Source: Gammaproteobacteria bacterium | Lineage (GTDB): Bacteria; Pseudomonadota; Gammaproteobacteria; HTCC5015 | Direction of reading: 5' to 3' | Assembly: GCA_016928055.1 (NCBI GenBank) | Contig: JAFGLM010000022.1 | Span: 1-64,000, forward strand | Length of the DNA: 64,000 bases | Shown here: positions 54,028-63,039 of the stretch, one piece after another | Layout: each line of letters starts with the position of its first letter | How positions within the stretch are numbered: the stretch's first letter is position 1 | Notes under the pieces: model-generated | The model's input: the letters and a program-made list of their open reading frames with translations, nothing else | Told to the model about the DNA's origin: nothing | Databases searched by the model: none | Translations under genes and position numbers: made by a program

Positions 54028-55599
54028 CTAATTACATGGATAGATTACATCGAAACTTACATTGTTTCGAATACAATAAAGAACATCATTGTACCCACTA
54101 CCTGATACAGGGGGTGTAAAATCACTGTTGCTGTAATCGCCCCTTCCGGATAACTCGATATAATTGTTCACATTTTGTCCCTCAAGATATCGGGTAATTT
54201 CGTTTTTTCGATCTTCAGCGTCTGCTACATCTGGTGGCCCGACACGCTCCCATTGGCCATCATTTATGGGGACACCCGCAAAAATTAAAATGGCAGCATA
54301 GCTAACACCACTAACCTCAAGAGAGTCACTTGTGGTGCAAGGCGGAGGCGTATTCCAGGGTGCGCTTGGCGCATTGTCACAAGACAAAACGTAAAAAAAA
54401 TGATCCTTCCAATGCTGGTACATCAAGCTTTCTTCTGGACTAAAATTTGGAGTGCAACTTGGACCTTGTCCGAGTTCAGGTGGAATAGAGACCGTACTAT
54501 CAATAGCAATCGCAGGAGCTGAAGCATTAATTACAGGAGGTTCTGTATAAATTCCTCTATTTAGTAAATTATCAACGTAAACCCAGGTAGTATCTACTGA
54601 CGACCTAACCGAATAAGGTAAACGACCAAACTTTACGCCATCAATTCCCTCGTAGGCAGTTTCATCTTCATAATCAGTTAGATCAATAGGAGTAGCCCAA
54701 GGTAATTCGTTGCTAGTTGAAATACGTGCATATCCAGCCAGACACTCAGCTAATTTTAGTGCAAGATTATTTATGTCTGTTTTAAAGGAAGAACTTTTCA
54801 TAATTGGTTCAAAAATATCTCTTCTTGAAACAGGTAAGATTGTGTCATTGACGTCAGCATCGAATAAATTTCCCTGAACTAAATCATGTATCATACCGGC
54901 CGACGAGCTGTCTTCGTCTGCATTATTTATCGTGCCATATCCTGGTACATCATATACCTCTAAATAATTACCGGCATTATAGTTGCCTCCACAGTACACA
55001 ACTGAGTGTTGACCCATATTATCATCTGATCGGTCCTGTGCTTTTTGAGAGAGCGTGCCACCCGGTGCGATAATAGCCGCTACTGGCCTGTTATAAGCTT
55101 GATCTCCCCATACAATATTGCCCTCTTTATTAATAATACGTAGCATGCCAGGCGTATCTTCATTAAACATCAAATTTGGTTGATTATTATCAAATTTTTT
55201 CTTGTGAGTTCCGGTGACCGCATACCAGAAACACTCGCTTTGAGCATCCTTCAAGGGTGGCAGCTCTATTGATCGCCATGGTATTCGTCCTAATTCAACT
55301 TCTTCTTGCTCATTACAGCCATTATTATCCTCTGAGCCTTCATAAAATCCATTTGTGCTGGTATCTGGGCAGGGTAATTGTCCATTGGCAGAGCCAAACG
55401 CAAAAGCAACAAGGTTTTCCCTATATTCTGCCATCGCATTTCTCGATGCGTTTAATTGCTCATTTCTAATTTTAATTGGATTAATTAGAAAAATAACAAA
55501 TACTGTCACCGAAACAATTAAAATTAATAGTGTTAATAATAGCAAAGCGCCTTCTTGTTTTCTGCAAGATGATGACTTATTGAAAAAAAATACGGTCAT
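54028..55599 (-). CDS. large PilX/MshP-like pseudopilin
   Basis: A 523-residue protein. The N-terminus has a basic leader, then QEGALLLLTLLILIVSVTVFVIFLI, a pilin-like helix without E5, as in PilX and MshP. The motif GQLPCPDTSTNGFYEG near 75 and LGRIPWRSIELP match the pattern of the downstream pseudopilin. The rest has many cysteines (at least eight) and reads as an exported domain. It probably forms a large tip or adhesin-like subunit. The A+T content and codon use look higher than in its neighbours. Confidence 0.72.
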   Translation of the reverse strand: MTVFFFNKSSSCRKQEGALLLLTLLILIVSVTVFVIFLINPIKIRNEQLNASRNAMAEYRENLVAFAFGSANGQLPCPDTSTNGFYEGSEDNNGCNEQEEVELGRIPWRSIELPPLKDAQSECFWYAVTGTHKKKFDNNQPNLMFNEDTPGMLRIINKEGNIVWGDQAYNRPVAAIIAPGGTLSQKAQDRSDDNMGQHSVVYCGGNYNAGNYLEVYDVPGYGTINNADEDSSSAGMIHDLVQGNLFDADVNDTILPVSRRDIFEPIMKSSSFKTDINNLALKLAECLAGYARISTSNELPWATPIDLTDYEDETAYEGIDGVKFGRLPYSVRSSVDTTWVYVDNLLNRGIYTEPPVINASAPAIAIDSTVSIPPELGQGPSCTPNFSPEESLMYQHWKDHFFYVLSCDNAPSAPWNTPPPCTTSDSLEVSGVSYAAILIFAGVPINDGQWERVGPPDVADAEDRKNEITRYLEGQNVNNYIELSGRGDYSNSDFTPPVSGSGYNDVLYCIRNNVSFDVIYPCN

Positions 55600-55620
55600 A
55601 ATTAAATGAGATTTTCTGTC

Positions 55621-56232
55621 TTACTGATTTGATCGGCTTTCAAGCTTTTCCAATCGCTCTTCCAACAATTTAATTTTGCTATCCGTCTCAGCCAACACAG
55701 ACTCATCAAATTCTTTGTCTTGCTCCAACGAAGCTTCCTTTGTCTCACTCTCTTTTTCTTCTATTTCTTCTTCTGGTGCCGGTTCCGGTTTAGCAGGCAA
55801 TGCTGCCTGGTAGCCCTCAAGTATGCTTTGGTTATCCGGTGTATAAACCTGGCCCGGTTTTAGGGTGATATGTTCCCCATCTGATAAGGTTACACGTACT
55901 CGCTGGCTATCTATTCTCCTGGTATTTGATTTGAGATCCTGACTTAGTCGATCTTTACCAACTGTGCTGGTATTGTTTATCCATATTTCACTACTCCCAT
56001 CTTTACGAACTACTAATCCTTTAACCTGCACCTCCGGAAACATTCCCTGGTCGGAAATATTATCGTCACCATGAGTCTGTGTAATAGAAGTATATTGATC
56101 ACGGGCTTGATTGAGCTGCTTACGTTCCAGACGGCTGGTAAACAGACGATCAAACTCTGCAGCATCTTGCGCAATAACTGGCTGTAAAAAGCACGTTGTT
56201 ACTAACAGTATTAGTAAGGATCGAGGGTTCAT
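55621..56232 (-). CDS. MshK-like periplasmic protein
   Basis: From the ATG at 56232, overlapping the upstream stop, the protein has 203 residues. A signal peptide (MNPRSLLILLVTTCFLQPVIAQ) is followed by a beta region, VQVKGLVVRKDGSSEIWINN...VRVTLSDGEHITLKPGQVYTP, which resembles the MshK/PilP-type domain. The end (about 155-203) is acidic and predicted coiled coil (EEIEEKESETKE, LLEERLEKLESR). It probably links the inner-membrane platform to the secretin. An in-frame start at 56268 is less likely. Confidence 0.68.
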   Translation of the reverse strand: MNPRSLLILLVTTCFLQPVIAQDAAEFDRLFTSRLERKQLNQARDQYTSITQTHGDDNISDQGMFPEVQVKGLVVRKDGSSEIWINNTSTVGKDRLSQDLKSNTRRIDSQRVRVTLSDGEHITLKPGQVYTPDNQSILEGYQAALPAKPEPAPEEEIEEKESETKEASLEQDKEFDESVLAETDSKIKLLEERLEKLESRSNQ

Positions 56233-56828
56233 GATTGCACCTCGATTGTGTACCACTCCAGGTTGCAAACCATATTGACATACGATTCTTTGGGTTGATA
56301 ATGCAATCCCTCTTGTTGATCAATGCGGGATGTTAAATCGCAGCTCTTGACGGCAAAATTACCCTTTGCTTTTTTCCGCATTTCCAATAACATATATAAT
56401 ACGTCGCCTTCGTGCAAAGCACCGGCTGTCAATTTCATATTAGACGAATTGACTTTGATTCCATTTGGCAACTTCAATCCTACGATCTCGGCAGAATCTT
56501 GTGGATTGATCTCATAACGTAAAGTAGAGAGCTTCAACCGCTTGTTAATCGTTTCCAGTTCCTCAATCCAGCTTAAACGTTGTTCTTCGCCAATAATTCC
56601 GCGATTCTTATACTGAAGAAAACTGTCCAGGTATTCCTTATACGAGGCGCGATCACGTCTTGCCTCATTATAGCGTTGTCTGGTTTTAGCAAAATCACGC
56701 TCCAGCTTTGACTTTTCATCCATCTGCACTTCATTATATGAATCCGCCCACGCCCACACCATTCCCGATACAAAAAGGGATACCAGTAATACAATCAATG
56801 GGGTCCTCAACAGGTTCCAGTCGATCAC
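56229..56828 (-). CDS. MshJ/PilO-like inner-membrane protein
   Basis: The 199-residue bitopic protein has one N-terminal helix, then a coiled-coil stretch (LERDFAKTRQRYNEARRDRASYKEYLDSF), then an alpha/beta domain. This is the PilO/GspM/MshJ plan. Coupled on both sides by ATGA overlaps, at 56828-56825 with the MshI-like gene and at 56232-56229 with the MshK-like gene. Confidence 0.72.
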   Translation of the reverse strand: MIDWNLLRTPLIVLLVSLFVSGMVWAWADSYNEVQMDEKSKLERDFAKTRQRYNEARRDRASYKEYLDSFLQYKNRGIIGEEQRLSWIEELETINKRLKLSTLRYEINPQDSAEIVGLKLPNGIKVNSSNMKLTAGALHEGDVLYMLLEMRKKAKGNFAVKSCDLTSRIDQQEGLHYQPKESYVNMVCNLEWYTIEVQS

Positions 56829-58405
56829 ATCTGATACTCCTCTTGTCTTACCAGTACTATCGTAAACTCTGCATCAGAATTTTTTCTGGTAGTGTTCTGA
56901 CTTTGACTTTGCCCAACCATACGGCTGGCCGGATCAACGTCGAAAGGCATTTTAATAACTTTTATTTCTATGTCCTTTGCAAAGTTTTTTAAATCATTAA
57001 TAAAACGCTGTACTTCCTCAACAGCAATTCTAGGATTACTTTGATAATTTGTGACTACTGCATTGATCAATACTTTTTCGTAGTTGAAAGTCGCGCGCCC
57101 CATCTTGATCATAGCTTGCATTCGTCGATCCAATACCGGCTTGTCTTCTCCAAAACTATGAGCTGAATCATCGGTATTAAGCCACTGAAATTCTCTTATT
57201 TCCAGCCGGGGATGTCTGGCTAACCCGGCGGACACGATTTTTATATAATCCAGCGGCAATTTATTAGTGTATTTTTGTAATTTATTCGCTATATCAACCG
57301 CATTGCGCACATCGTCAATTTTCAGATTTAGCACAGCGATATCAGCGACAATTTCCTCATATAGACTTTGGTATTTGTCGGTTTCAGCAATAATACTGTC
57401 ACGCTTTGATTCCAGACTATAACCATCCAGGAATAATGCCGTGCTCCAAATTCCCAGTATCGCCGCGGCACCAACTGATGTGGTCCACATGCCGCGTACT
57501 GCCTGGTAATGATAGAAATATTTTCTATCTGCATGCGTATAGTAATGCGGTTTACGATACTTACCGGACAGTAACAATTGCGCAAATAACCAGTGACTGT
57601 ACTGCCCGGGCACCATGCTCTTGACCCCCAGGTCATACGCAAGTCGATCCTTATCGAGAATATGAAATTCTTTACGGGTATCGGAGCGCAACTCACTATT
57701 CAGATTATCAATCTCGCGACTGTGCGCGATGACGTAGATATGCAGTTTTTTCTTGGTATCAACATAGTGCTGGTTTTCAAGATACCGCACTGTGCGATTG
57801 GTTTCGTCCTTTAAAATTGAGTGCCACTCGCCAGATTCGTCGTCGGCAGGTGCCAGACGGCTTAACTTTAATTTTCCTTCCGCGTAAAAAGACTGCCGGA
57901 CACTGCTGGGTACCTGTTGGCTGACAACCAGGGCATTCTGTTTGGTTGCACCTAGTGTTTTTAACAAGGCTTCGCCAACCAGCGGTAATGAATAGATACC
58001 TTCAAATGAGATCTTGGTTTTCTGCAGTACATCGAGCCACGGTTGAAATAATTTTGGATTGGTTAGTGCAGATAGAAATACCAGATCATTGCGCCGATTT
58101 TCACGCGACCGTCCCTGCACATTAAGGTAGGTGTGAGTATATTGACGGAAAAAACGATTTTTTAGTCGCTGCTGCATTGCTATGCGATCACGACCGATTA
58201 GGTGCGGCGACACCTCCAGACGGATATCTTCTTCAATTATATCGACCAGCATTTTAACCGGCTTTCTGACTTCGCTGACCAGCAGGCGCTCAAGCGCAGC
58301 GTAACCCTTTTCATCCGGATCAAATTCAGCCACACCGGTAAACGCATTGCTTTGCCAACGCATCACAACCATTCTATATCCGGCGAAATAAAGTATATGT
58401 CTCAT
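56825..58405 (-). CDS. MshI-like (PilM/PilN-type) assembly protein
   Basis: The 526-residue protein combines a cytoplasmic N-terminal domain (about 1-310), one membrane helix (about 318-338) and a periplasmic part with a coiled coil (VADIAVLNLKIDDVRNAVDIANKL) and a ferredoxin-like fold. This is the layout of fused PilM-PilN or GspL/MshI proteins, which align the inner-membrane platform with the secretin. The actin-like ATP motifs of PilM are not clear in the N-terminus, so it may be degenerate. Between the platform gene (4-base gap) and the MshJ-like gene. Confidence 0.7.
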   Translation of the reverse strand: MRHILYFAGYRMVVMRWQSNAFTGVAEFDPDEKGYAALERLLVSEVRKPVKMLVDIIEEDIRLEVSPHLIGRDRIAMQQRLKNRFFRQYTHTYLNVQGRSRENRRNDLVFLSALTNPKLFQPWLDVLQKTKISFEGIYSLPLVGEALLKTLGATKQNALVVSQQVPSSVRQSFYAEGKLKLSRLAPADDESGEWHSILKDETNRTVRYLENQHYVDTKKKLHIYVIAHSREIDNLNSELRSDTRKEFHILDKDRLAYDLGVKSMVPGQYSHWLFAQLLLSGKYRKPHYYTHADRKYFYHYQAVRGMWTTSVGAAAILGIWSTALFLDGYSLESKRDSIIAETDKYQSLYEEIVADIAVLNLKIDDVRNAVDIANKLQKYTNKLPLDYIKIVSAGLARHPRLEIREFQWLNTDDSAHSFGEDKPVLDRRMQAMIKMGRATFNYEKVLINAVVTNYQSNPRIAVEEVQRFINDLKNFAKDIEIKVIKMPFDVDPASRMVGQSQSQNTTRKNSDAEFTIVLVRQEEYQM

Positions 58406-58409
58406 ATCG

Positions 58410-59615
58410 TCACAACGCTGACAGGCTTACAACGGCATCGTATATCGGCCCCATGATCGACAACATGATCCAGCCTACTATTGCACCTAAAAAAATGGTT
58501 AAGGACGGCATGATCGCAGGCTCCATTGTTTCGATGGCATCTTTGACTTCGTTGTCATAAAAATAACTGACATTTAATAGAGCTTCACTCATCGCACCAG
58601 TGTTTTCTCCGACCCGTATCATACGTACCACCAATGCCGGAAATAATCCAACATTAGCAAAACTCAGGCTAATCGATTCGCCATCCGAGATTTGGTTCTG
58701 CACCCTATCCAACGCGTTCTCCAGAACACTGTTATTCATTATGCGCTTGCCCAGACCGATTGAATCCAACACTGTAATGCCCGACGCATACATCAATGCA
58801 AAATAGTTACAGAATCGCGCCAGTTTTATCTTATAAGAGATCGGCCCAAATAATGGAAATTTCAGCTTCATACTATCAACCCACTGCCGCAAGCTTGGGC
58901 TGCTGCGTGCCATCATCTTAATCGTAATAAACGCGGCAACGGGTAAGGAAATCATCAAATACCAGTAGTTTTTAAAAAGTTCGGATACGTCAATTAACAG
59001 TTGCGTATGCCAGGGAATTTCCTCGCCCGCCAGTTTAATAAATGGAATTAATTGCGGCACCAGGTAAGTCATTAGGAAAATAATGACTGCTGAGACAACC
59101 ACCAGTACAAACATCGGGTAAATCATCATCTTCTTGGCTTTTGCGGTAAGCTCATACTGCCAACGCAACATACCGGTTAAATCGCGTAACACTTTGACAA
59201 GCTGTCCACTGGTTTCGCCGACATTCACCATGTTTATGTAAACCGTACCAAATATTTTCGGGTGTTGCGCCAAAGCCTGTGAAAATGTCCGCCCGGTTCC
59301 TATATTCTCGATAAGGCTGCTGGCGATGTCCTTCAATGCACTTTGGCTAATGCTATCGCGAATATCCTGCAAGGCATCGATTAAAGGCACACCGGCATTG
59401 AGTAGTTGTTCCAGGTGATAGGTAAACGCGATAAGCTCCTTAGTATCGACTTTACTGCGCTGTAAAAACCTTGGGGCTCTATCAGTTTTATAGCGAATCA
59501 GATCCAGATCCATATTTGAAACGCGTAACTCGAGATCCGATTCGTTCGCTGCTTCAATATAGCCATCGACAATGCGACCATCCTGATTAACTGCTTTGTA
59601 GTAAAAGCGTGCCAT
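58410..59615 (-). CDS. mshG: GspF/PilC-family platform protein (MshG-like)
   Basis: The 401-residue inner-membrane protein contains two GspF domains. Motifs: MARFYYKAVNQDGRIVDGYIEA at the start, FTYHLEQLLNAGVPLIDALQDI, YINMVNVGETSGQLVKVLRDL, then the repeat FCNYFALMYASGITVLDSI and VVRMIRVGENTGAMSEAL. Three to four helices are predicted. It forms the platform on which the ATPase acts. Follows the ATPase gene by three bases. Confidence 0.9.
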   Translation of the reverse strand: MARFYYKAVNQDGRIVDGYIEAANESDLELRVSNMDLDLIRYKTDRAPRFLQRSKVDTKELIAFTYHLEQLLNAGVPLIDALQDIRDSISQSALKDIASSLIENIGTGRTFSQALAQHPKIFGTVYINMVNVGETSGQLVKVLRDLTGMLRWQYELTAKAKKMMIYPMFVLVVVSAVIIFLMTYLVPQLIPFIKLAGEEIPWHTQLLIDVSELFKNYWYLMISLPVAAFITIKMMARSSPSLRQWVDSMKLKFPLFGPISYKIKLARFCNYFALMYASGITVLDSIGLGKRIMNNSVLENALDRVQNQISDGESISLSFANVGLFPALVVRMIRVGENTGAMSEALLNVSYFYDNEVKDAIETMEPAIMPSLTIFLGAIVGWIMLSIMGPIYDAVVSLSAL

Positions 59616-59618
59616 CGT

Positions 59619-61325
59619 CTAGTGAATATTGCCGGTCAGATCAACCACGCGTGAAACTTCTTCCACCGACGTAATACCGGCCCGTATACGTGCAATGCCA
59701 TCACCCGCCAGAGGTTTAAAACCCTTCTCATATGCCATGCTCGCTACTTCACGCATGGTCGCGCGACGCGCAACCAGTTCATCGAGATCGCCATCCATAC
59801 GCAAAACTTCCAGCAATGCAACTCGGCCTTTGTAACCTTGTTGATCACAGTGCTTGCACCCTCTGGCTCGATAAAGCGTTAGCTCCTCACTGTTATCAAT
59901 TCCCATGATGGATTTTTCGACTTCAGTGGCAGCGTACGCATGTTTACAATGCGGACAAAGAACTCGTACCAGTCGTTGCGCGATCACCCCGATAATATTT
60001 CCCGCGAGAATGTCCGGCAAAACACCGATATCCAGCAACCGTGGAATTGCACCGATAGCCGAATTGGTATGCAAAGTTGTATAAACCTGATGCCCGGTCA
60101 TCGCCGCACTAAACGCCATGTTTGCAGTATCACGATCACGTATTTCGCCGACCAGAATAATGTCCGGGTCCTGGCGCATAATCGAACGTATGCCATTGGC
60201 AAAATCAAGCTTTACTGCTTCATTAACCGACGTCTGGCGAATGGTCGCCATGGGATATTCAACGGGGTCTTCCAGGGTCATGATATTGACAGCCTCGGAG
60301 TTCAGATAATTGAGCATCGAATAAAGCGTTGTGGTTTTACCGCTACCGGTTGGTCCGGTAATCAAAATAATTCCTTCCGGTCGCGCCATCATAACCCGCA
60401 ACGTGCCTAACGCCTCATCTGCAAAACCCAGTTTCGCAATCGGTACGATACCTTTCTGTCGGTCCAGAATACGTAAGACAATATTTTCACCATGCGTTGT
60501 GATTTGCGCAGCAACGCGAAAATCAATCGGCCGACCGGAAATTGTTAGTGAAATTCGTCCGTCTTGCGGTGCTCGCGTTTCGGCGATATTCATGCCGGAC
60601 ATCACTTTCAATCGCACCGTAATCGCCGACCAGTAATTTTTATGCAAACTGCGGATTTGCCGTAGCACACCGTCAATTCGATAACGTATGCGCAAAAACC
60701 CTTCTTCCGGTTCAAAATGAATGTCCGAAGCCCCGCGTTTAACCGCATCGGATAACATCGCATCAACCAGTCGTACCAGAGGATGGCTGTATTCATCCGT
60801 ATCGGCTTGCAGGCTGTCGTAGTCAACTTCGCCTGTTTCTATTTCATGCAGGATCCCATCAACTGATAATTCATAGCCATAAAATTGATCGATGGAATTC
60901 TGGATTTCGATTTCGCCGGACAACAATGTTTTGAGTTGAATACGACCACCCAGAAATGCGCGTATTCTGTCCAATGTTGGTAAATCATTGGCATCAACCG
61001 TAGCGATTGTTAATATTCTTTCATCAATATCGAAAGTGACCGGCAATATCGTAAATTTGCGCGCCATTTCCTTGGGAATGAGTTTGAGCGCTTCCGGATC
61101 GGGTACCGCTGAAATCAGCTCGACACTTTCCTGGCCCAACACTTCGCCCAGCACGTCGCGCATGACCGCTTCGCTGACAAAACCAAGTGAGACAATAATT
61201 TTACCCAGCGGCTTGCTGGTACGTTTCTGTTCGGTTAATGCAATGCGCAACTGGTCACGCGTGATAATGCCCTGCTCAACCAATATCTGGCCAAGTAGTT
61301 TTCTTTTTTCGGAATGGTCCAGCAT
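59619..61325 (-). CDS. mshE: GspE/MshE-type assembly ATPase
   Basis: The 568-residue hexameric ATPase powers pilus or pseudopilus assembly. The core has Walker A GPTGSGKTTTLYS, Walker B ILVGEIRDRDTA, the Asp box EDPVEYP, the His box GHQVYTTLHTNSA, and a four-cysteine zinc element (CPHC...CKHC). The N-terminus (about 8-65) is an MshEN domain, the c-di-GMP-binding module of MshE: LLGQILVEQG...KPLGKIIVSLG. The Arg of the RLG start in MshE is Leu here, so ligand binding may differ. Confidence 0.9.
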   Translation of the reverse strand: MLDHSEKRKLLGQILVEQGIITRDQLRIALTEQKRTSKPLGKIIVSLGFVSEAVMRDVLGEVLGQESVELISAVPDPEALKLIPKEMARKFTILPVTFDIDERILTIATVDANDLPTLDRIRAFLGGRIQLKTLLSGEIEIQNSIDQFYGYELSVDGILHEIETGEVDYDSLQADTDEYSHPLVRLVDAMLSDAVKRGASDIHFEPEEGFLRIRYRIDGVLRQIRSLHKNYWSAITVRLKVMSGMNIAETRAPQDGRISLTISGRPIDFRVAAQITTHGENIVLRILDRQKGIVPIAKLGFADEALGTLRVMMARPEGIILITGPTGSGKTTTLYSMLNYLNSEAVNIMTLEDPVEYPMATIRQTSVNEAVKLDFANGIRSIMRQDPDIILVGEIRDRDTANMAFSAAMTGHQVYTTLHTNSAIGAIPRLLDIGVLPDILAGNIIGVIAQRLVRVLCPHCKHAYAATEVEKSIMGIDNSEELTLYRARGCKHCDQQGYKGRVALLEVLRMDGDLDELVARRATMREVASMAYEKGFKPLAGDGIARIRAGITSVEEVSRVVDLTGNIH

Positions 61326-61336
61326 ATTTGTGTTCG

Positions 61337-63028
61337 CTACCTGGCTGATAACTCATTCACACGCGATAACGCCAGTGCCGTATCAAAGTGACTGTGCTTA
61401 TTATTCGACAGCGCCAACGCCCGTTGATAAAAACCCAACGCCGCTTTCGGTTGTCCCAGATGTTCCAGACTCACCGCTAAATTAAAAATATAATCGGGAT
61501 TTTTTTCATCGAGTCTCGCCGAATCAAAATAAGCTTGCTGCGCTTCCGCCCAACGACTTTGATTCGCGTATAAATTACCTAAGGTAAAATTCAAATGTGC
61601 AGAATCCGGTTTCTCTGCCAACATTAGTTTCAGCCGTGAAATTTCAGCCTCAATGTCTCCGGTTTGCTGGCCAAGGCCGGCAATGCCGGCTAATGCCAGA
61701 TCGTCACGTGGATTTAATTCCAGTAATTTATTGTAATAAATTTGCGCGCTTTCCGTTTCCTGCCGTGCAACATTAACGGCTGCCATCCCCAGTAAAGCGT
61801 CGCGATTGCGTGGCGCTCTGGTCAGCGCTTGCCGATAGGCTATTTCGGCATTCTCCAGTTCGCCTGCCTGATAAGCATCATAACCGCGTAACAAAATGGT
61901 TCTTAACGCTTCACCGCGCGGCTTGGAGCGACTGATGGTGTATTCCCCGCTGCGGCCCGCAACAGTCTGTCTTGTCGACGCGGTAGTACTGGCCGGCGCA
62001 GCCTTAGATGTTGCGGGTTTTCCGCTGATTGCCGGTTTTTCTTCATATCCGGTCAGTGTGTCCTGCAACAGTTCACTATAATCTTCCTGTTCGATGAGTA
62101 ACGCAGGATCAACCTCCGCCTGTGCTGCGAACTGAGGCTGGTTCCGTGTTAATGCGGCGCTAAGCGGTTCATCCAGTCGGCTGCGCGAAATAGGCGTCAC
62201 GATCTGATTCTGATTGAGGTTCGCCACATAGTCTACGGCATACAGTGACCCCAGTATAAGTAACGCTATTACAACCAGCCCGGACAAAAAATACAGCCTT
62301 ACGCGATTATCACCGTCCGGTGATTTACTGGAAAAAACCTGCGCCGCCCGCTCGGGACTCCCGGCATAATATTGTTGATGCTCTGCCTGCAGATTTTCAG
62401 TTAAAGAAGAGGAATAGGTGCGACTTTGATCCGTTTTATCCTGTTTGGTGGCATCCAGATCATAATCGGTTGTTCGTTCACCGCGCGCCTGTAATCCTGT
62501 TATATCTTTACGGTCAAATGCGTAGAGGTCTGTTTCCGCCCGATCTGATGTATCGCGGCTATACAGTGAATCGGAATGCTCACCAAAAGCATCCGCATCG
62601 ATGCTCAAATCAGTCAGGCTCGGTTCCAACTCAAGTTCTTTTTCCGCTTTGGCAAGCGGTTCGCTCATTTCTATTTGCGTTTTATCAAGTGCCTCCACAT
62701 CATTTGGTAAACCAGTTACTTCAATTCCGACATCGTATTCCGTGACGTTGGATGGCGATTCAGCCATAGAGGTCGCATCTATTTCCGTACGATCAGTAAC
62801 CGGTGCAGCCAGAGTCGTCGCATCAATTTCCGTTGCATCGGATGGTGGAGTATCTGCTTTGGGTAAAGAATCGGTATCAATTTGCGTGTAATCCGACACC
62901 GTCTGGTTTGAATCAGAGGCAACGTTTTCCTTTTCGTTTCCAGCAGCGAAGTTCGGCTGTTGATCTTTTTTTTCTTTATCCAGCTTTTCCTGCGCAGCTT
63001 TCTTTAATGCATCCAGTAGCAAACTCAT
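61337..63028 (-). CDS. MshN-like TPR protein
   Basis: The 563-residue protein starts MSLLLDALKKAAQEKLDKEKK, the N-terminal motif of MshN/ExeB-type proteins, continues with a long acidic linker (about 30-240), then a membrane helix (LVVIALLILGSLYAVDYV, about 250) and a C-terminal periplasmic TPR domain (about 375-560). The linker repeats T-E/Q-I/Y-D four times with one TQIE variant (TQIDT, TEIDA, TEIDA, TEYDV), spaced 15-21 residues apart. MshN should connect the cytoplasmic ATPase side to the periplasm. Only 11 bases after the secretin stop. Confidence 0.75.
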   Translation of the reverse strand: MSLLLDALKKAAQEKLDKEKKDQQPNFAAGNEKENVASDSNQTVSDYTQIDTDSLPKADTPPSDATEIDATTLAAPVTDRTEIDATSMAESPSNVTEYDVGIEVTGLPNDVEALDKTQIEMSEPLAKAEKELELEPSLTDLSIDADAFGEHSDSLYSRDTSDRAETDLYAFDRKDITGLQARGERTTDYDLDATKQDKTDQSRTYSSSLTENLQAEHQQYYAGSPERAAQVFSSKSPDGDNRVRLYFLSGLVVIALLILGSLYAVDYVANLNQNQIVTPISRSRLDEPLSAALTRNQPQFAAQAEVDPALLIEQEDYSELLQDTLTGYEEKPAISGKPATSKAAPASTTASTRQTVAGRSGEYTISRSKPRGEALRTILLRGYDAYQAGELENAEIAYRQALTRAPRNRDALLGMAAVNVARQETESAQIYYNKLLELNPRDDLALAGIAGLGQQTGDIEAEISRLKLMLAEKPDSAHLNFTLGNLYANQSRWAEAQQAYFDSARLDEKNPDYIFNLAVSLEHLGQPKAALGFYQRALALSNNKHSHFDTALALSRVNELSAR

Positions 63029-63039
63029 TACGCGCGCTC

